Of a DNA stretch of 64,000 nt, positions 8,178 to 18,418 are shown piece by piece. The position numbers were made by a program, and so were the translations under genes. Positions within the stretch are counted from its first letter, which is position 1. Every line of letters starts with the position of its first letter. This DNA is from Pseudomonadota bacterium (GTDB lineage: Bacteria; Myxococcota_A; UBA796; SXON01). Below the pieces are notes generated by a model that did no database searches, had not been told where the DNA came from, and saw only the letters and a program-made list of their open reading frames with translations. The stretch is from the NCBI GenBank assembly GCA_030684355.1, contig JAUXTN010000186.1:16343-80342 (forward strand), read 5' to 3'.

Positions 8178-9776
8178 TTACGCGTCCGCCACCGGGGCGG
8201 CCGCGCCGGCGTCCGCCCCGGTCATGCCGACCAACCGGGCCCGGTAGGTGCCCATCGCCTTCGCGCGCTCGACCGCCGGGCTGCGGAGCGCCTGGCGGAG
8301 GGCGTGGATGGCGGCGCGCGCGACGTTGCCCGCGGGCGCCATGTAGTCGGAGGTCATCACGTCCACCACGCGGCGGTCGATGAGGACCTTCAGCAACGGA
8401 TGCGGGAATCGACCGGAGCGGGCGAGGAACAGCAGGGTGTTCGTGTAGCTGTCGTGCCGCTCGAAGAACATCCGGTCGTAGATCTCGGCCTTCTCGTCGT
8501 TCACCAGGCCGTCGCGCTCCGCGAGCGTATGGAGCGAGGTGCCCGGGTAGTAGATGACCGAGAAGACCTGGAGCCGGTACGGCTTCGGCAGCTCGGCCAC
8601 GAGCCGGAGCGTGTCGAGCTTGTCTTCGACGGTTTCGTAGGCGAGATCGTAGATGATGTCGTACTGAGGCGGCGCCGTACGGTCCGTGAACTTCGTGATG
8701 ATCTCGGCGCTCTTGAGGATCTTGTCGTTCCCCATGGTCGAGCGCTTGAACAGCTTCTGGATGCGCTTGCTACCGTGCTCCACGCCCATCTGGATGCAGT
8801 GCAGGCCGGCATCGACCATCGCGGAGTACTTCTCCTCGGTGATCGTGCCGGGGCTGCCGAGCAGGTAGAACGGGTCACCCACGCGCGTCTTGTACTGGTG
8901 GGCGAAGTCGAGCAGGTCCGGCAGGGGGCGACCGAAGAACGAGTCGTCCGAGAACCACACGAAGTCGATGAACGGATACTCGCGCTTCACGTCCTCGAGC
9001 TCGCCGATGACGTGCTCGACGGAGCGGAAGCGCACATACCGCTGACGCTTGTAGAGGTCCCGGTAGAAGCTGTTGCCGCAGTAGGTGCACGCGTGCGGGC
9101 AGCCACGGCCCGTCATGGTCTGGTACCCAGTGCGGCCGAACATGCGGCTGACGGTGCCATTGTGCAGGTACCGGCGAAGGAGATCCTTGGTGACGGGCAT
9201 CAACTGCCCCTCGAACAGGATGTGGTGATCCTCCCGCGAGAAGTCGGGCGCCGGGTAACGGTCCAGCTCCTGCTCCAACGAGCCGGGCGCGTTGCGGATG
9301 ACGTCGGTGCCCTTCCGCCAGACCAGAGACTTGATGCCGTGCAGGTTCTGGTTGTCCCCGTTCTCGAGCCGCTCGCAGAGCTGCAGCATGAGGTCTTCGG
9401 CATCGCCGATCGCCACGTACTCCGCTTGGCGCGCACACTCGTCCGGTCGGACCGAAGGGTGGAAGCCGCCCCAGATCACCGGCTTGCCGAGCTGGGTCTG
9501 CACGGCCTTCGTGATCTGCCGCGCGGAGTCGTAGTAGTGGGTCATCAGCGTGACGCCCACGAGGTCCGAGTCCGCCACGAGCTCGAGCATCTGCTCGATG
9601 ACCTGCGGCGAATAGCGGTCTTCCGACATCCGAACGTGGACGCTCTCCCCGTCCCCCGCGAAGTCGGGCATGCAGATGACCTGCGTCGTGTGCCCGGCCG
9701 CGCGGAGCGTCGACGAAATCGAGCGCAACCCGTAGTTCGTGATGTCCGGGTAGGGGCTGATCAGGGAGACCTTCAT
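8178..9776 (-). CDS. B12-binding domain radical SAM protein
   Basis: The 532-residue protein has an N-terminal cobalamin-binding-type Rossmann region (V-S-L-I-S-P-Y-P at the start, W-G-G-F-H-P-S-V near 120), then the radical SAM cluster C-P-H-A-C-T-Y-C near residue 225. The start at 9776 has AGGAG 8 bp upstream; a longer frame to 9842 lacks support. Members of this superfamily (BchE, HpnP and others) methylate or cyclise lipids and natural products, and the reaction here cannot be told. It is the last gene of the long minus-strand run that starts at dnaK, 157 bp after a small lipoprotein gene. Confidence 0.85.
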   Translation of the reverse strand: MKVSLISPYPDITNYGLRSISSTLRAAGHTTQVICMPDFAGDGESVHVRMSEDRYSPQVIEQMLELVADSDLVGVTLMTHYYDSARQITKAVQTQLGKPVIWGGFHPSVRPDECARQAEYVAIGDAEDLMLQLCERLENGDNQNLHGIKSLVWRKGTDVIRNAPGSLEQELDRYPAPDFSREDHHILFEGQLMPVTKDLLRRYLHNGTVSRMFGRTGYQTMTGRGCPHACTYCGNSFYRDLYKRQRYVRFRSVEHVIGELEDVKREYPFIDFVWFSDDSFFGRPLPDLLDFAHQYKTRVGDPFYLLGSPGTITEEKYSAMVDAGLHCIQMGVEHGSKRIQKLFKRSTMGNDKILKSAEIITKFTDRTAPPQYDIIYDLAYETVEDKLDTLRLVAELPKPYRLQVFSVIYYPGTSLHTLAERDGLVNDEKAEIYDRMFFERHDSYTNTLLFLARSGRFPHPLLKVLIDRRVVDVMTSDYMAPAGNVARAAIHALRQALRSPAVERAKAMGTYRARLVGMTGADAGAAAPVADA

Positions 9777-9859
9777 CGCTGCGCTCCTGGCTCGGGCTCT
9801 CCACCTTAGACTCGCCGGCAATCGACCGCCAGTCCCCGACACGTCACGCGGCCTCTGTC

Positions 9860-9876
9860 TCCGCCAGAATGGCGGA
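9860..9876 (-). other. Short perfect inverted repeat between the small lipoprotein and radical SAM genes
   Basis: A 7-bp perfect stem with a 3-nt loop lies in the 157-bp gap. No T-run follows on the minus strand. It may be an RNA processing or weak termination signal, or chance. Confidence 0.25.
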
Positions 9877-9933
9877 CCGGACTACCGAAGAGCAAGCCGT
9901 GCTTCGTGCATGCCCCTCGGAGTCGGAGGCCGA

Positions 9934-10443
9934 CTACTGCTGCGACCAGCCCTTGCGTTCCACGATCTCGGTCACCTGGTCGCTGTCCAGGTAGACCTCG
10001 CGCGTGAAGCGCTCGACGGCCTTGTACTCGGTCTTGCTGTCTGGCACGTACACGAGCACGGTGCCGTCTTCCTGCTTCTCGAAGCGGTACACGAGCAGCT
10101 CCGACCGCGGCGCAGGACGCCCGGCCAACGCCCGCTTGTCGTACGGCGCTCCCCAGGCCATGTAGACCATGTCCTTCGTCCACCCGTTCTGCACCGCACC
10201 GGACACGATGCCCTGGCGCACATGCTCCGGGTACTTGTAGAACCGGTCCCAGAGCCCCTTCTCCTTCAAGAAGGCGGACCGTTCTTCCTCGGTCTTCATC
10301 TTGAGGAAGCTCTTGCGGTCGTCCTCGCTCATGAAGGGCTTCAACGCGTAGTAGTGGTCGAACTCGGTGTCCGAGAGCAGCTTGATACGGCCCTCCCAGC
10401 CGCAGCCGGCCAGCATGAGAAACGCGAGGAGCAGACGATGCAT
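9934..10443 (-). CDS. Small lipoprotein, possibly BamE- or GWxTD-like
   Basis: This 169-residue protein begins with a short lipoprotein signal ending L-M-L-A-G-C. GGAGG precedes the ATG at 10443, and a longer frame to 10521 is unsupported. The central segment G-W-T-K-D-M-V-Y-M-A-W-G-A-P-Y resembles the G-x-x-x-x-x-V-x-x-x-x-G-x-P core of BamE/SmpA or GWxTD-type envelope proteins, and charged helices precede it. The assignment is tentative. It follows batE by 17 bp and is probably cotranscribed with it. Confidence 0.7.
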   Translation of the reverse strand: MHRLLLAFLMLAGCGWEGRIKLLSDTEFDHYYALKPFMSEDDRKSFLKMKTEEERSAFLKEKGLWDRFYKYPEHVRQGIVSGAVQNGWTKDMVYMAWGAPYDKRALAGRPAPRSELLVYRFEKQEDGTVLVYVPDSKTEYKAVERFTREVYLDSDQVTEIVERKGWSQQ

Positions 10444-10460
10444 GACGCCTCCGGGCCGCG

Positions 10461-11183
10461 TCATAACACTGGTCCGGGACGAGATGGGTCGACAAGGCCC
10501 AGCGCCTCGCTCGGAAGCCACCCCTTCCGGCCGTCCGGGAGCACCACGAGGGTGCGACCGGCCTCGTCCTCGGCGGTCTGCACCTCGGCGCCGGCGTGAA
10601 GCGTGAAAAGGTCTACGCCGCCCCCTAGATCCGAGGTCGCGGTCGCTTCGGGCACGAGCAGGACGCCAACCGGCGGCAGGTTAGCTTCCGCGACGCCGCC
10701 CCCCGCGACGAGCGCCCCGAGCAGCGAGGTGCCAACGCCCACCGGGACCCAGGGGAGGTGCGGTCGACGCCGGCGCGCGGCCACGGCGATGAGCCCGAGG
10801 CCCATGAGGGCCGAACCGAGCCAGATGCCCTCATCCGGCGTCATCGCGGCCTGCCAGGGCGCGAACCACGGATGCGGATCGGGCGCGATGAGACCGTCCA
10901 GCAGGCCGCGCCGCGCAAAGTCGAGGTTGGCCTCGATGTCGGGATCGCGCGGGAGGAGGGCTGCCGCGGTCCGCCAGGCGAGCACGGCCTCGGCAGGGCG
11001 CTCCTGACGGTAGAGGACGTTTCCGAGGTTGTACCAGATGTCTCCGCTTCCGTAGCCTTCCTCGATCACCGCGCGGTACCCCGCCTCGGCGGCGGAGAGC
11101 TCGCCCGCGGCCAGCGCCACGTTCGCTTCTTTGAATCGGTCTTCCACCGACGCCAGGGCGGTCGCGATCGCGAGGAGCATCAT
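10461..11183 (-). CDS. batE: BatE-like TPR membrane protein
   Basis: This 240-residue protein starts with two consecutive Met codons that overlap the batD stop (ATGA). Residues about 10-95 form TPR repeats (G-D-I-W-Y-N-L-G-N-V-L-Y-R is a classic TPR helix). Two hydrophobic segments follow, then a C-terminal SH3-like domain ending G-R-K-G-W-L-P-S-E. This is the usual BatE layout in Bat operons. The role is presumably assembly or support of the Bat membrane complex with the von Willebrand proteins upstream. Confidence 0.82.
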   Translation of the reverse strand: MMLLAIATALASVEDRFKEANVALAAGELSAAEAGYRAVIEEGYGSGDIWYNLGNVLYRQERPAEAVLAWRTAAALLPRDPDIEANLDFARRGLLDGLIAPDPHPWFAPWQAAMTPDEGIWLGSALMGLGLIAVAARRRRPHLPWVPVGVGTSLLGALVAGGGVAEANLPPVGVLLVPEATATSDLGGGVDLFTLHAGAEVQTAEDEAGRTLVVLPDGRKGWLPSEALGLVDPSRPGPVL

Positions 11184-12790
11184 CCCAGGCCCTCCACGAG
11201 GGTGCGCACGCGCTCTTCGGACACGGTCGCGTCCTGTCCGCCGTAGCGACGCCGCTCGAGGGCCCGGTAGATCGTCTCGGCCTCCTCCGCGGAGGGCCCC
11301 AGCGCACACAGATCCTCGCGACGGAGGGCATCCGGCGGGACGCCGACCCGCGCCGCCACCCGCTCCCGAAAGATCCGCTCGATCGCGGCGAGACGCGCAT
11401 CGGGATCCTGGGGGAGGTCGTCGAAGCCCCGCGGACGCTCGGCGCTGCCCCGAGGCTTCCGCCGACGCAACGCGAGGACGCCCTGTGCGGTCAACGCGAA
11501 CGCCCCGGGCGCAAGCCACGCGAGCGCCGCCGCGCGTGGCCAGGGGCGGGAGAGCCGGGCGTCGGTACGCACGGGCAGGATGTCCTCCCCGAGGGTGTCG
11601 ACGCTGCGCTGCGCCCCGCCGTTCGCGAAGGACTCCACGTCCGCACGGACGGCCTCGCCGCTCACGTCGAGCGTGATCGGCTGCGTCGAGGCCCGTCCCC
11701 AGGCTCCGGTGGATGGATCGAAGTAGGCGATCTCGATCGGTGGGACCTGGATGACGCCCGGCCCCTGCGGCACGATCGCGCGCTTGAACGTCGCCTTCGC
11801 GTGGTATTTGCCGTCCTCGATGCGGGCCTCGACGATCGGCTGGTCGTCGTAGACCCGGAAGTCCGTGCCCGCGAGCGGCGGGAGGCTGAACCCGGCAAGG
11901 GCGCCGTCGCCTTCGACCACGACCTCGACGGTGACGGTGTCCCCGACGCGAGTGCTGCCTCCGGACGCGCGCGCAGCGACGGTGTAGTGTCCAACGAGGC
12001 CCGTTGCGTCGGCCGGCCGGCCCTCGGCGGGGAGCTCGCGTACGTCGATGGCCAACGGGCCCGCGGAGTACGCCTCGGTCCGGACGCTCCCGTACGCCCC
12101 GATGCCATCGAAGATGTTCTGCCGCCGCCGCCGGCTCGTGTCGGTCACCGAGTACTGGGCGCGGAGCACGCCGCCCGGGATGGTCCACTTCCCCGGGGCC
12201 GACGCGCGGAGCGGAAAGTAGAGCTCTTGCACCGAGAGCGGCTTCCCGTCCTGCTCCAGGGTGTACTCGGCGGTCATCGGCTCGACCGTGGGCTCGGTGG
12301 TGAAGCCCGCGGGGGACGGCGGGGTCCACTGACCCGTCACCACGTTCTTCTCGGTCTGGAAGCGGAGGTGGTAGACGAGCACCTGGCCCACCCAGGCGTG
12401 GTCGGTGCCGATGTCGCCGACGAGCGAGTCGTCACTGCCGGGCGCGCGGGGCGTGACCTTCAGGTGGAGCGCCGTCGTCGTGAGGGCGCCCGCTGCGGTG
12501 GGGACGGTGATCGGGCCGATGTCGTATTCGCCCGCCGCCAGGGCGGTCAGCGAGTAGCTGAAGATCGTCGACGAGGTCGACTGGAAGTTGATGATCTGGC
12601 GCTGCTGGGACTGCCCCTCGTAGGCGATCTCCAGCCCGGCCGGGACGTCGAATCGCGGCACGCTCCGAGGCGAGGTGTCGACCACCATGAGGTCGAGGCG
12701 CACCTTCTGGCCCTCGCGCAGCTGCTCGCTGTCGACCTGGAGAGTGACTTGCGCGGCGAACGCCGCCTGGACGAGCGCGAAGGGGATCAC
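11180..12790 (-). CDS. batD: BatD-like membrane protein
   Basis: The 536-residue protein has a signal peptide and several beta-sandwich domains characteristic of BatD (Q-V-T-L-Q-V-D-S-E-Q-L-R-E-G-Q near the start; G-E-Y-D-I-G-P-I-T-V-P in the first third). One C-terminal transmembrane segment and a cytoplasmic tail follow. GTG at 12790 overlaps the upstream stop by 4 bp, and batE overlaps its own stop, so translation is coupled on both sides. BatD is thought to act on the periplasmic side of the Bat complex linked to envelope stress or aerotolerance. Confidence 0.87.
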   Translation of the reverse strand: MIPFALVQAAFAAQVTLQVDSEQLREGQKVRLDLMVVDTSPRSVPRFDVPAGLEIAYEGQSQQRQIINFQSTSSTIFSYSLTALAAGEYDIGPITVPTAAGALTTTALHLKVTPRAPGSDDSLVGDIGTDHAWVGQVLVYHLRFQTEKNVVTGQWTPPSPAGFTTEPTVEPMTAEYTLEQDGKPLSVQELYFPLRASAPGKWTIPGGVLRAQYSVTDTSRRRRQNIFDGIGAYGSVRTEAYSAGPLAIDVRELPAEGRPADATGLVGHYTVAARASGGSTRVGDTVTVEVVVEGDGALAGFSLPPLAGTDFRVYDDQPIVEARIEDGKYHAKATFKRAIVPQGPGVIQVPPIEIAYFDPSTGAWGRASTQPITLDVSGEAVRADVESFANGGAQRSVDTLGEDILPVRTDARLSRPWPRAAALAWLAPGAFALTAQGVLALRRRKPRGSAERPRGFDDLPQDPDARLAAIERIFRERVAARVGVPPDALRREDLCALGPSAEEAETIYRALERRRYGGQDATVSEERVRTLVEGLG

Positions 12791-14739
12791 CAGTCCTTCT
12801 CCGTGTCGCGTCCGCCCACGACGACTCGCGGTGTCCCATCTGGCACGGACTCCACGAGGCGCGACGCCTGTTCGCTGGTCATCTCGCCGGTGCCGACGGA
12901 GGGGCCTTCGCCCTCGGTCTCCGCGCCGTCCCCTTCCCCTTCCGCTGACAGCGCCTCGCCCTCTCCTTCCGCCGGCTCTCCTTCCCCGTCCGCGCTCGGC
13001 GCCGGCTCGCCGGTCCGCTCGCCCTTGTCGTCCTGGGTCGGCTCGCCCGAGCCGGGCGTACCGTCGGCGCCCTCGGGGGGCTGCCCTTCGGACGATCCCG
13101 GCTTCTCCTGCGAGGCGCCTTGCTCGCCGGGCTCTTCGCCCTGCTTGCCCTGCTGGCCGGGCTCCTGCCCCCCGTCCGCCGGCTGAGCTTCGCCGTCCGC
13201 CTGCCCGTCCTGCCCCTCCTGTGGAGCGCCTTCCTGACCCGCCTGTTCCTCGCCTTCCTGGGCCTGGTCCTGGCTGTCCCCTTCCTGCTCCTGAGGCGGC
13301 GGGGGCTCGGCTCGCGCGGCGATCTCGCGCTCGACGGCGGTCGCGTTCGTCTGGGCCGCGGCGAGGCCGGGGTCCGCCTCCGCGGCGGCGCGGAAGTCTT
13401 CGAGGGCGTCGGCCAGCCGGCCACCCTTGTAGGCCGCATTGCCGGCATTGTAGAGGTGCACCGCGCGATGATCGGGGTCCTGGGCCGCGAGCGTCCGGAA
13501 GAGCTGCTCGGCCTCCCTCACTCGCCCAAGTCGGTAGAGGGCCTCGGCCAGCCCTCGCACGGACTCGAGATCCGAGGGCTCCTCGACGCGCGCTTGCCCG
13601 AGGAGCTCCGCGGCGCGCCCCCACTCCTTGGCCCGGAGCGCGGATTGCCCGTCCTCGGCGGCGCCCGCCCAGGCGGCTGACGGCCACGCCATGAGGCACG
13701 CCCAGGCGAGCCCGGCGGCCAGCGCCCGACCGGTCGAGCGGGCCCTCCCCTTCCCCACTCCGAGGAGGGCGGACACCGAGAGCGTCACGAGCGCGAGCCC
13801 CAGCGGCCACTGGAAGCGTTCGTGCCAGAGCTTCTCGCGACGCACGCCGCGCTCGGAGGCATCCAGCTTGCCCCGGATCTCGGTCTCGTAGAGCGCGCGC
13901 ACATCGTCGTCAGAGGCCACCGCCCGCACGTACGCCCCCCCGGTCGACGCGGCAAGGCGCTGCAACACATCCTCGTCGAGGCGGGAGAGCACGACATTTC
14001 CACTCGCGTCCTTCTTGAAGCCCCCCGCCTCCAGCGGGATCGGGGCGCCGTCAGGCAGGCCGATGCCGAGGGTGTAGACGTGGACATCGGCCGCCTGGGC
14101 CTTGGCGATCGCGGCGTCGAGCGCCTCGGGCGGGTCGTGGGACTCGCCGTCGCTCACGAGCAGGATGGCCTTGCCGGAGCCCGTCGCCTTGTCCAACAAG
14201 CCGGTCGCGGCGTCCAGCGCCCCGGCGAGGGCGCTGCCCTGGGCCCGGATCGTGGCGGAGGAGCTGTCCTTCACCGCCCAGATGAACGTGTCGTAGTCGA
14301 CCGTGAGCGGGATGCGCACGTAGGGCCCCGCGGCGAAGATGACGAGGCCGACGGAGTCCCCTCGCAGGAGGCTCACGAGATCGAGCACCTCGCGGCGCGC
14401 GCGCTCGACGCGGGACGGCGAGACGTCCTGGGCGTCCATGCTCCGCGACACGTCGAACACGACCACGATCGAGACGCCCTCGACCTTCTGCTGCTGCCAC
14501 TCGAAACCGAGCCGCGGCCCGGCCGCCGCCAGCGCCAGGGCCAGCATGGCGACCACCGCGAGCGCGGCTTGCCAGAGGCGGGCACGCTGGACGCGCGGCG
14601 GGAGCAGGGATGACCAGAGGTCCAAGGACGCGACGGCGGCCAGATGACGTCGACGCGTGCTCTCCCCGAGGACCACCAGGAGGAGGATCCCGGGGACGAG
14701 CAGGAGGAGCGCAAGGAGGTCGGGGCGGGCCCAGGTCAC
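12787..14739 (-). CDS. BatB-BatC fusion: von Willebrand A domain plus TPR protein
   Basis: The first about 330 residues are BatB-like: two N-terminal membrane helices, a VWA domain with the MIDAS D-V-S-R-S-M-D and later D-G-E-S-H, and a third membrane helix. After a second hydrophobic stretch comes a BatC-like TPR region (A-V-H-L-Y-N-A-G-N-A-A-Y-K-G-G-R-L). A Gln/Glu/Gly/Pro-rich low-complexity tail of about 150 residues ends the protein. BatB and BatC are separate genes in many genomes, so this is a natural fusion at 650 residues. It overlaps batA and batD by 4 bp on either side. Confidence 0.88.
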   Translation of the reverse strand: MTWARPDLLALLLLVPGILLLVVLGESTRRRHLAAVASLDLWSSLLPPRVQRARLWQAALAVVAMLALALAAAGPRLGFEWQQQKVEGVSIVVVFDVSRSMDAQDVSPSRVERARREVLDLVSLLRGDSVGLVIFAAGPYVRIPLTVDYDTFIWAVKDSSSATIRAQGSALAGALDAATGLLDKATGSGKAILLVSDGESHDPPEALDAAIAKAQAADVHVYTLGIGLPDGAPIPLEAGGFKKDASGNVVLSRLDEDVLQRLAASTGGAYVRAVASDDDVRALYETEIRGKLDASERGVRREKLWHERFQWPLGLALVTLSVSALLGVGKGRARSTGRALAAGLAWACLMAWPSAAWAGAAEDGQSALRAKEWGRAAELLGQARVEEPSDLESVRGLAEALYRLGRVREAEQLFRTLAAQDPDHRAVHLYNAGNAAYKGGRLADALEDFRAAAEADPGLAAAQTNATAVEREIAARAEPPPPQEQEGDSQDQAQEGEEQAGQEGAPQEGQDGQADGEAQPADGGQEPGQQGKQGEEPGEQGASQEKPGSSEGQPPEGADGTPGSGEPTQDDKGERTGEPAPSADGEGEPAEGEGEALSAEGEGDGAETEGEGPSVGTGEMTSEQASRLVESVPDGTPRVVVGGRDTEKDW

Positions 14740-15698
14740 GGGAGCCTCCGGAACAGCGTGGCGCCCAGGCCGACCTGCAGCACGAACGCGACGATCGCGG
14801 GGAGGAGCGCCAGGAGGTAGCGCTCGTCGCGATGCACGAACTCCTTGGTGCGAGCGGTCGACTGCTCGAGCTGGTCGATCTGCGTGTAGACCTCCGCGAG
14901 CGCGCTCGTGTCGGCCGCCCGGAAGTACTGCCCCCCGGTCTTCATGGCGATCGCCCTCAGCGAGCGCTCGTCGATCTCGGCGCCGCCCATCATCCCGAAG
15001 GGACCACGGCGTTCGGCGCTGCCGACCCCGATCGTGTACACCCGGATCTTCAGGGCGGCCGCCGCCTCGGCGGCTTGCAAGGGCGACACGCTGCCTGCAT
15101 TCGAACGGCCGTCGGTCACGAGGATCATGACCCTCGACGGGGCGTCGAGTTCCTTCATTCGCTTCGCGCCGATGGCGATCGCGGTACCCACCGCCGTGGC
15201 GTTCTTCCCCGCCATGCCGATCTCGAGCTGCTCGATGAAGGAGAGGAGGGCCTCGTGGTCGAGCGTGAGCGGGACCTGCACGAAGGCGTCCTCGCCGAAG
15301 ACCTCGAGCCCGACGCGATCATCGGGTCGCTCCGACACGAACTGCGACATTACGAGCTTGGCGGCCTGGAGCCGGGTCAGCTCCCGCGCGCCCGCCCGCA
15401 TGTCCGGGGAGTCCATCGAGCCGCTGGTGTCGATGGCGAGCAGGATGTCGATGCCCTCGGACTCGCGGTGGGTCTCTCGCCGCACCTCCTGTGGGCGGGC
15501 CAACGCGATGACCACCCCCACGATGGCGATGGTCTCCAGTAGCGGGAGCACGGGGACACCGAGGCTGCGCCACGTCCGACGGGTGGTCACGCCGGCGAGC
15601 GTCGAGAAGCGCAGGGCATGCGGACGAAGCCACGCGAGCCAGGGGAGGAGCGCGAGCGGGAGCGCCGCGAACCACAGCGGGTACATCCACTCAAGCAC
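14736..15698 (-). CDS. batA: BatA-like von Willebrand A domain membrane protein
   Basis: This 320-residue protein has two N-terminal membrane helices, a VWA domain with a perfect MIDAS D-T-S-G-S-M-D and D-G-R-S-N-A-G, and a C-terminal membrane helix, the standard BatA plan. The GTG at 15698 overlaps the stop of the DUF4381-like gene by 8 bp. An ATG at 15686 is the alternative and removes four residues. The VWA domain binds a divalent metal and probably pairs with the BatB domain next door under control of the MoxR ATPase. Confidence 0.88.
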   Translation of the reverse strand: MLEWMYPLWFAALPLALLPWLAWLRPHALRFSTLAGVTTRRTWRSLGVPVLPLLETIAIVGVVIALARPQEVRRETHRESEGIDILLAIDTSGSMDSPDMRAGARELTRLQAAKLVMSQFVSERPDDRVGLEVFGEDAFVQVPLTLDHEALLSFIEQLEIGMAGKNATAVGTAIAIGAKRMKELDAPSRVMILVTDGRSNAGSVSPLQAAEAAAALKIRVYTIGVGSAERRGPFGMMGGAEIDERSLRAIAMKTGGQYFRAADTSALAEVYTQIDQLEQSTARTKEFVHRDERYLLALLPAIVAFVLQVGLGATLFRRLP

Positions 15699-16479
15699 GG
15701 AACACGCCCTTCCCGGCGGCGAGGAGCGCGTCGAAGTCGGTGTCCAGCGCCGCGAAGAACCCCTCATGGGTCGACCGCTCGCTGAAGCGCACGATGTCCA
15801 TCGCGTTCAGCAGGCGACGGGCCCGCTCGAGCTGCACGGCGGGAAGGCTCCCCGCCAGGGCATCCAGGATCTCCCGGGAGGTTCGCGAGGTTGCCGGCCA
15901 GGTGTGGGTAGCCTCCAGATAGCGGCGGTAGACCGCGGACAGCTCCGCGGCCAGGATGTCCGGCTCCAGATCCGGGCGCGCTCGTAGGGCCGCCCAGGCG
16001 CGCCGGGCCACCAGGTCCGCCGGCTCGGGCGGGGGCGGGGGCGGCAGCGGACGGAGCTTGCGCCAAGCGTAGACGGCCAGCGCGGCGAGCGTGGCCACGG
16101 CTGAAACGGCAGCAGCGACCCGGGGCCACGCGGGCGGCACGGGCGGCGGCAGGGCGACCAGATCCTCCATGGGTCCACCGGTGGGCCCGTCGACACCGAT
16201 GTCGAGGAAGACGCGCGTGGTGCCGGCCGCGCCGACCGGGACCTCCATCACGTAGGAGCCGGGGGGGCCCCGGACTTCCCAGGTCGTGGACGCGTCTGTC
16301 CCGCCCGGCACCTCCACCGCCGTGAGGCCCTCGACCGCGGGAAGCTCGGTTCCTACGGGCACGTGCAACCGGACGGGCTCCCCCTCCCCCACGTGTCGAG
16401 CCTCCACCCACACGGGCGCCCCCTCGGCCAACGGCACGTCCGCCTCCGAACAACCCCACAAGAGCGCGAGCAGGACCAT
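15691..16479 (-). CDS. DUF4381-like membrane lipoprotein in Bat operon
   Basis: The 262-residue protein has a short lipoprotein-like signal (L-L-A-L-L-W-G-C), a beta-rich external domain, one membrane helix near the middle followed by a Pro-rich stretch, and a cytoplasmic helical domain (L-S-A-V-Y-R-R-Y-L-E ... T-S-R-E-I-L). That layout and position match DUF4381 proteins found between DUF58 and batA. ATG at 16479 shares one base with the DUF58 stop (TGATG), so it is translationally coupled. Confidence 0.75.
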   Translation of the reverse strand: MVLLALLWGCSEADVPLAEGAPVWVEARHVGEGEPVRLHVPVGTELPAVEGLTAVEVPGGTDASTTWEVRGPPGSYVMEVPVGAAGTTRVFLDIGVDGPTGGPMEDLVALPPPVPPAWPRVAAAVSAVATLAALAVYAWRKLRPLPPPPPPEPADLVARRAWAALRARPDLEPDILAAELSAVYRRYLEATHTWPATSRTSREILDALAGSLPAVQLERARRLLNAMDIVRFSERSTHEGFFAALDTDFDALLAAGKGVFRA

Positions 16480-17336
16480 CAACGCGCGCCCCGGAAATGT
16501 TGCTGGAGGCGAAGGAACGCGTCCTCGGAGGTGGACACGGCGCTCGCGCGCACCCCCTGACGCCGCAGCTCGGCGAGACGTGCATCCACCGAGCGAGCCG
16601 CATGGAGCGCCGCGGCATCGACGACGCGCACAGCGCCGGTCTCCGCGTCGCGCAGCGTCAGGAGCCCCACGGGGGGCATCGTTGCCTCGCGAGGATCGTG
16701 GAAGAGCAACGCGTGGGTCTTGTGGCGACGGACGAGAGCGCCGAGCTGGGTCGCGAAGGGGCGCGCGGCGTGGAAGTCCGACAATACCGCCACGACGGCG
16801 CGGCGCCGCAGCACCTTGGTCGCGTAGGCCAACGCACCGGCGATGTCGGTGCCGTGATCGTCCCCGACATGCTCGAACGCGGCGCTGATCACCTGCCAAC
16901 CGTGTCCGCGGCTCCGCCGTGGGGGCAGGTAGTGGTGGATGCGATCGCTGAACGAGAGCAGCCCAACCCGGTCGCCGGTGCGCAGGGCGGCGTACGCGAG
17001 GCCGCCCGCCGTCCGGGCCATCTGGAGGCGCTTGTCGGTGCGGCCGTCGCGCCCGCCGGAGCCGAACCGCACCGAACCGCTCACGTCGAGCATGATCAAG
17101 AGCGTCAGCTCGCGCTCCTCGCGGAACTCCTTGATCCAGGCCTCGCCGGTCCGCGCGGTGACGTTCCAGTCGATGCGGCGAACGTCGTCACCGGGGACGT
17201 ACTGCCGCACCTCCTCGAACTCCATGCCGCTCCCCTTGAAGGCAGAGCGGTAGTCGCCGGCCAACAGGCTGTCGACGCGACGACCCGCCTGCACCTGCAG
17301 GCGGCGAATCTGGCGGAGCTCTTCGGCGGTAAGCAC
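16479..17336 (-). CDS. DUF58 protein (VWA-like)
   Basis: The 285-residue protein has the DUF58 signature G-D-D-V-R-R-I-D-W-N-V-T-A-R near residue 50, followed by a degenerate VWA fold with M-L-D-V-S-G-S-V. GTG at 17336 follows a GAGG binding site. Its stop overlaps the next start, and MoxR lies 13 bp upstream. MoxR-DUF58 pairs are widespread and thought to insert or activate metal-binding VWA partners. Confidence 0.88.
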   Translation of the reverse strand: MLTAEELRQIRRLQVQAGRRVDSLLAGDYRSAFKGSGMEFEEVRQYVPGDDVRRIDWNVTARTGEAWIKEFREERELTLLIMLDVSGSVRFGSGGRDGRTDKRLQMARTAGGLAYAALRTGDRVGLLSFSDRIHHYLPPRRSRGHGWQVISAAFEHVGDDHGTDIAGALAYATKVLRRRAVVAVLSDFHAARPFATQLGALVRRHKTHALLFHDPREATMPPVGLLTLRDAETGAVRVVDAAALHAARSVDARLAELRRQGVRASAVSTSEDAFLRLQQHFRGAR

Positions 17337-17349
17337 GGCGGCCTCGCGC

Positions 17350-18357
<1,008 letters not shown>

Positions 18358-18418
18358 GCACTCTCCACCGGTGAGCCGCGCCGGGCAACGCCGCGGCCTA
18401 CGGCCGGTCTACCGGTCG

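Noticed and set aside
18358..18418. Terminator between dnaJ and moxR
   Set aside because: Nested inverted repeats are present but no T-run follows on the minus strand, so I do not call a terminator.
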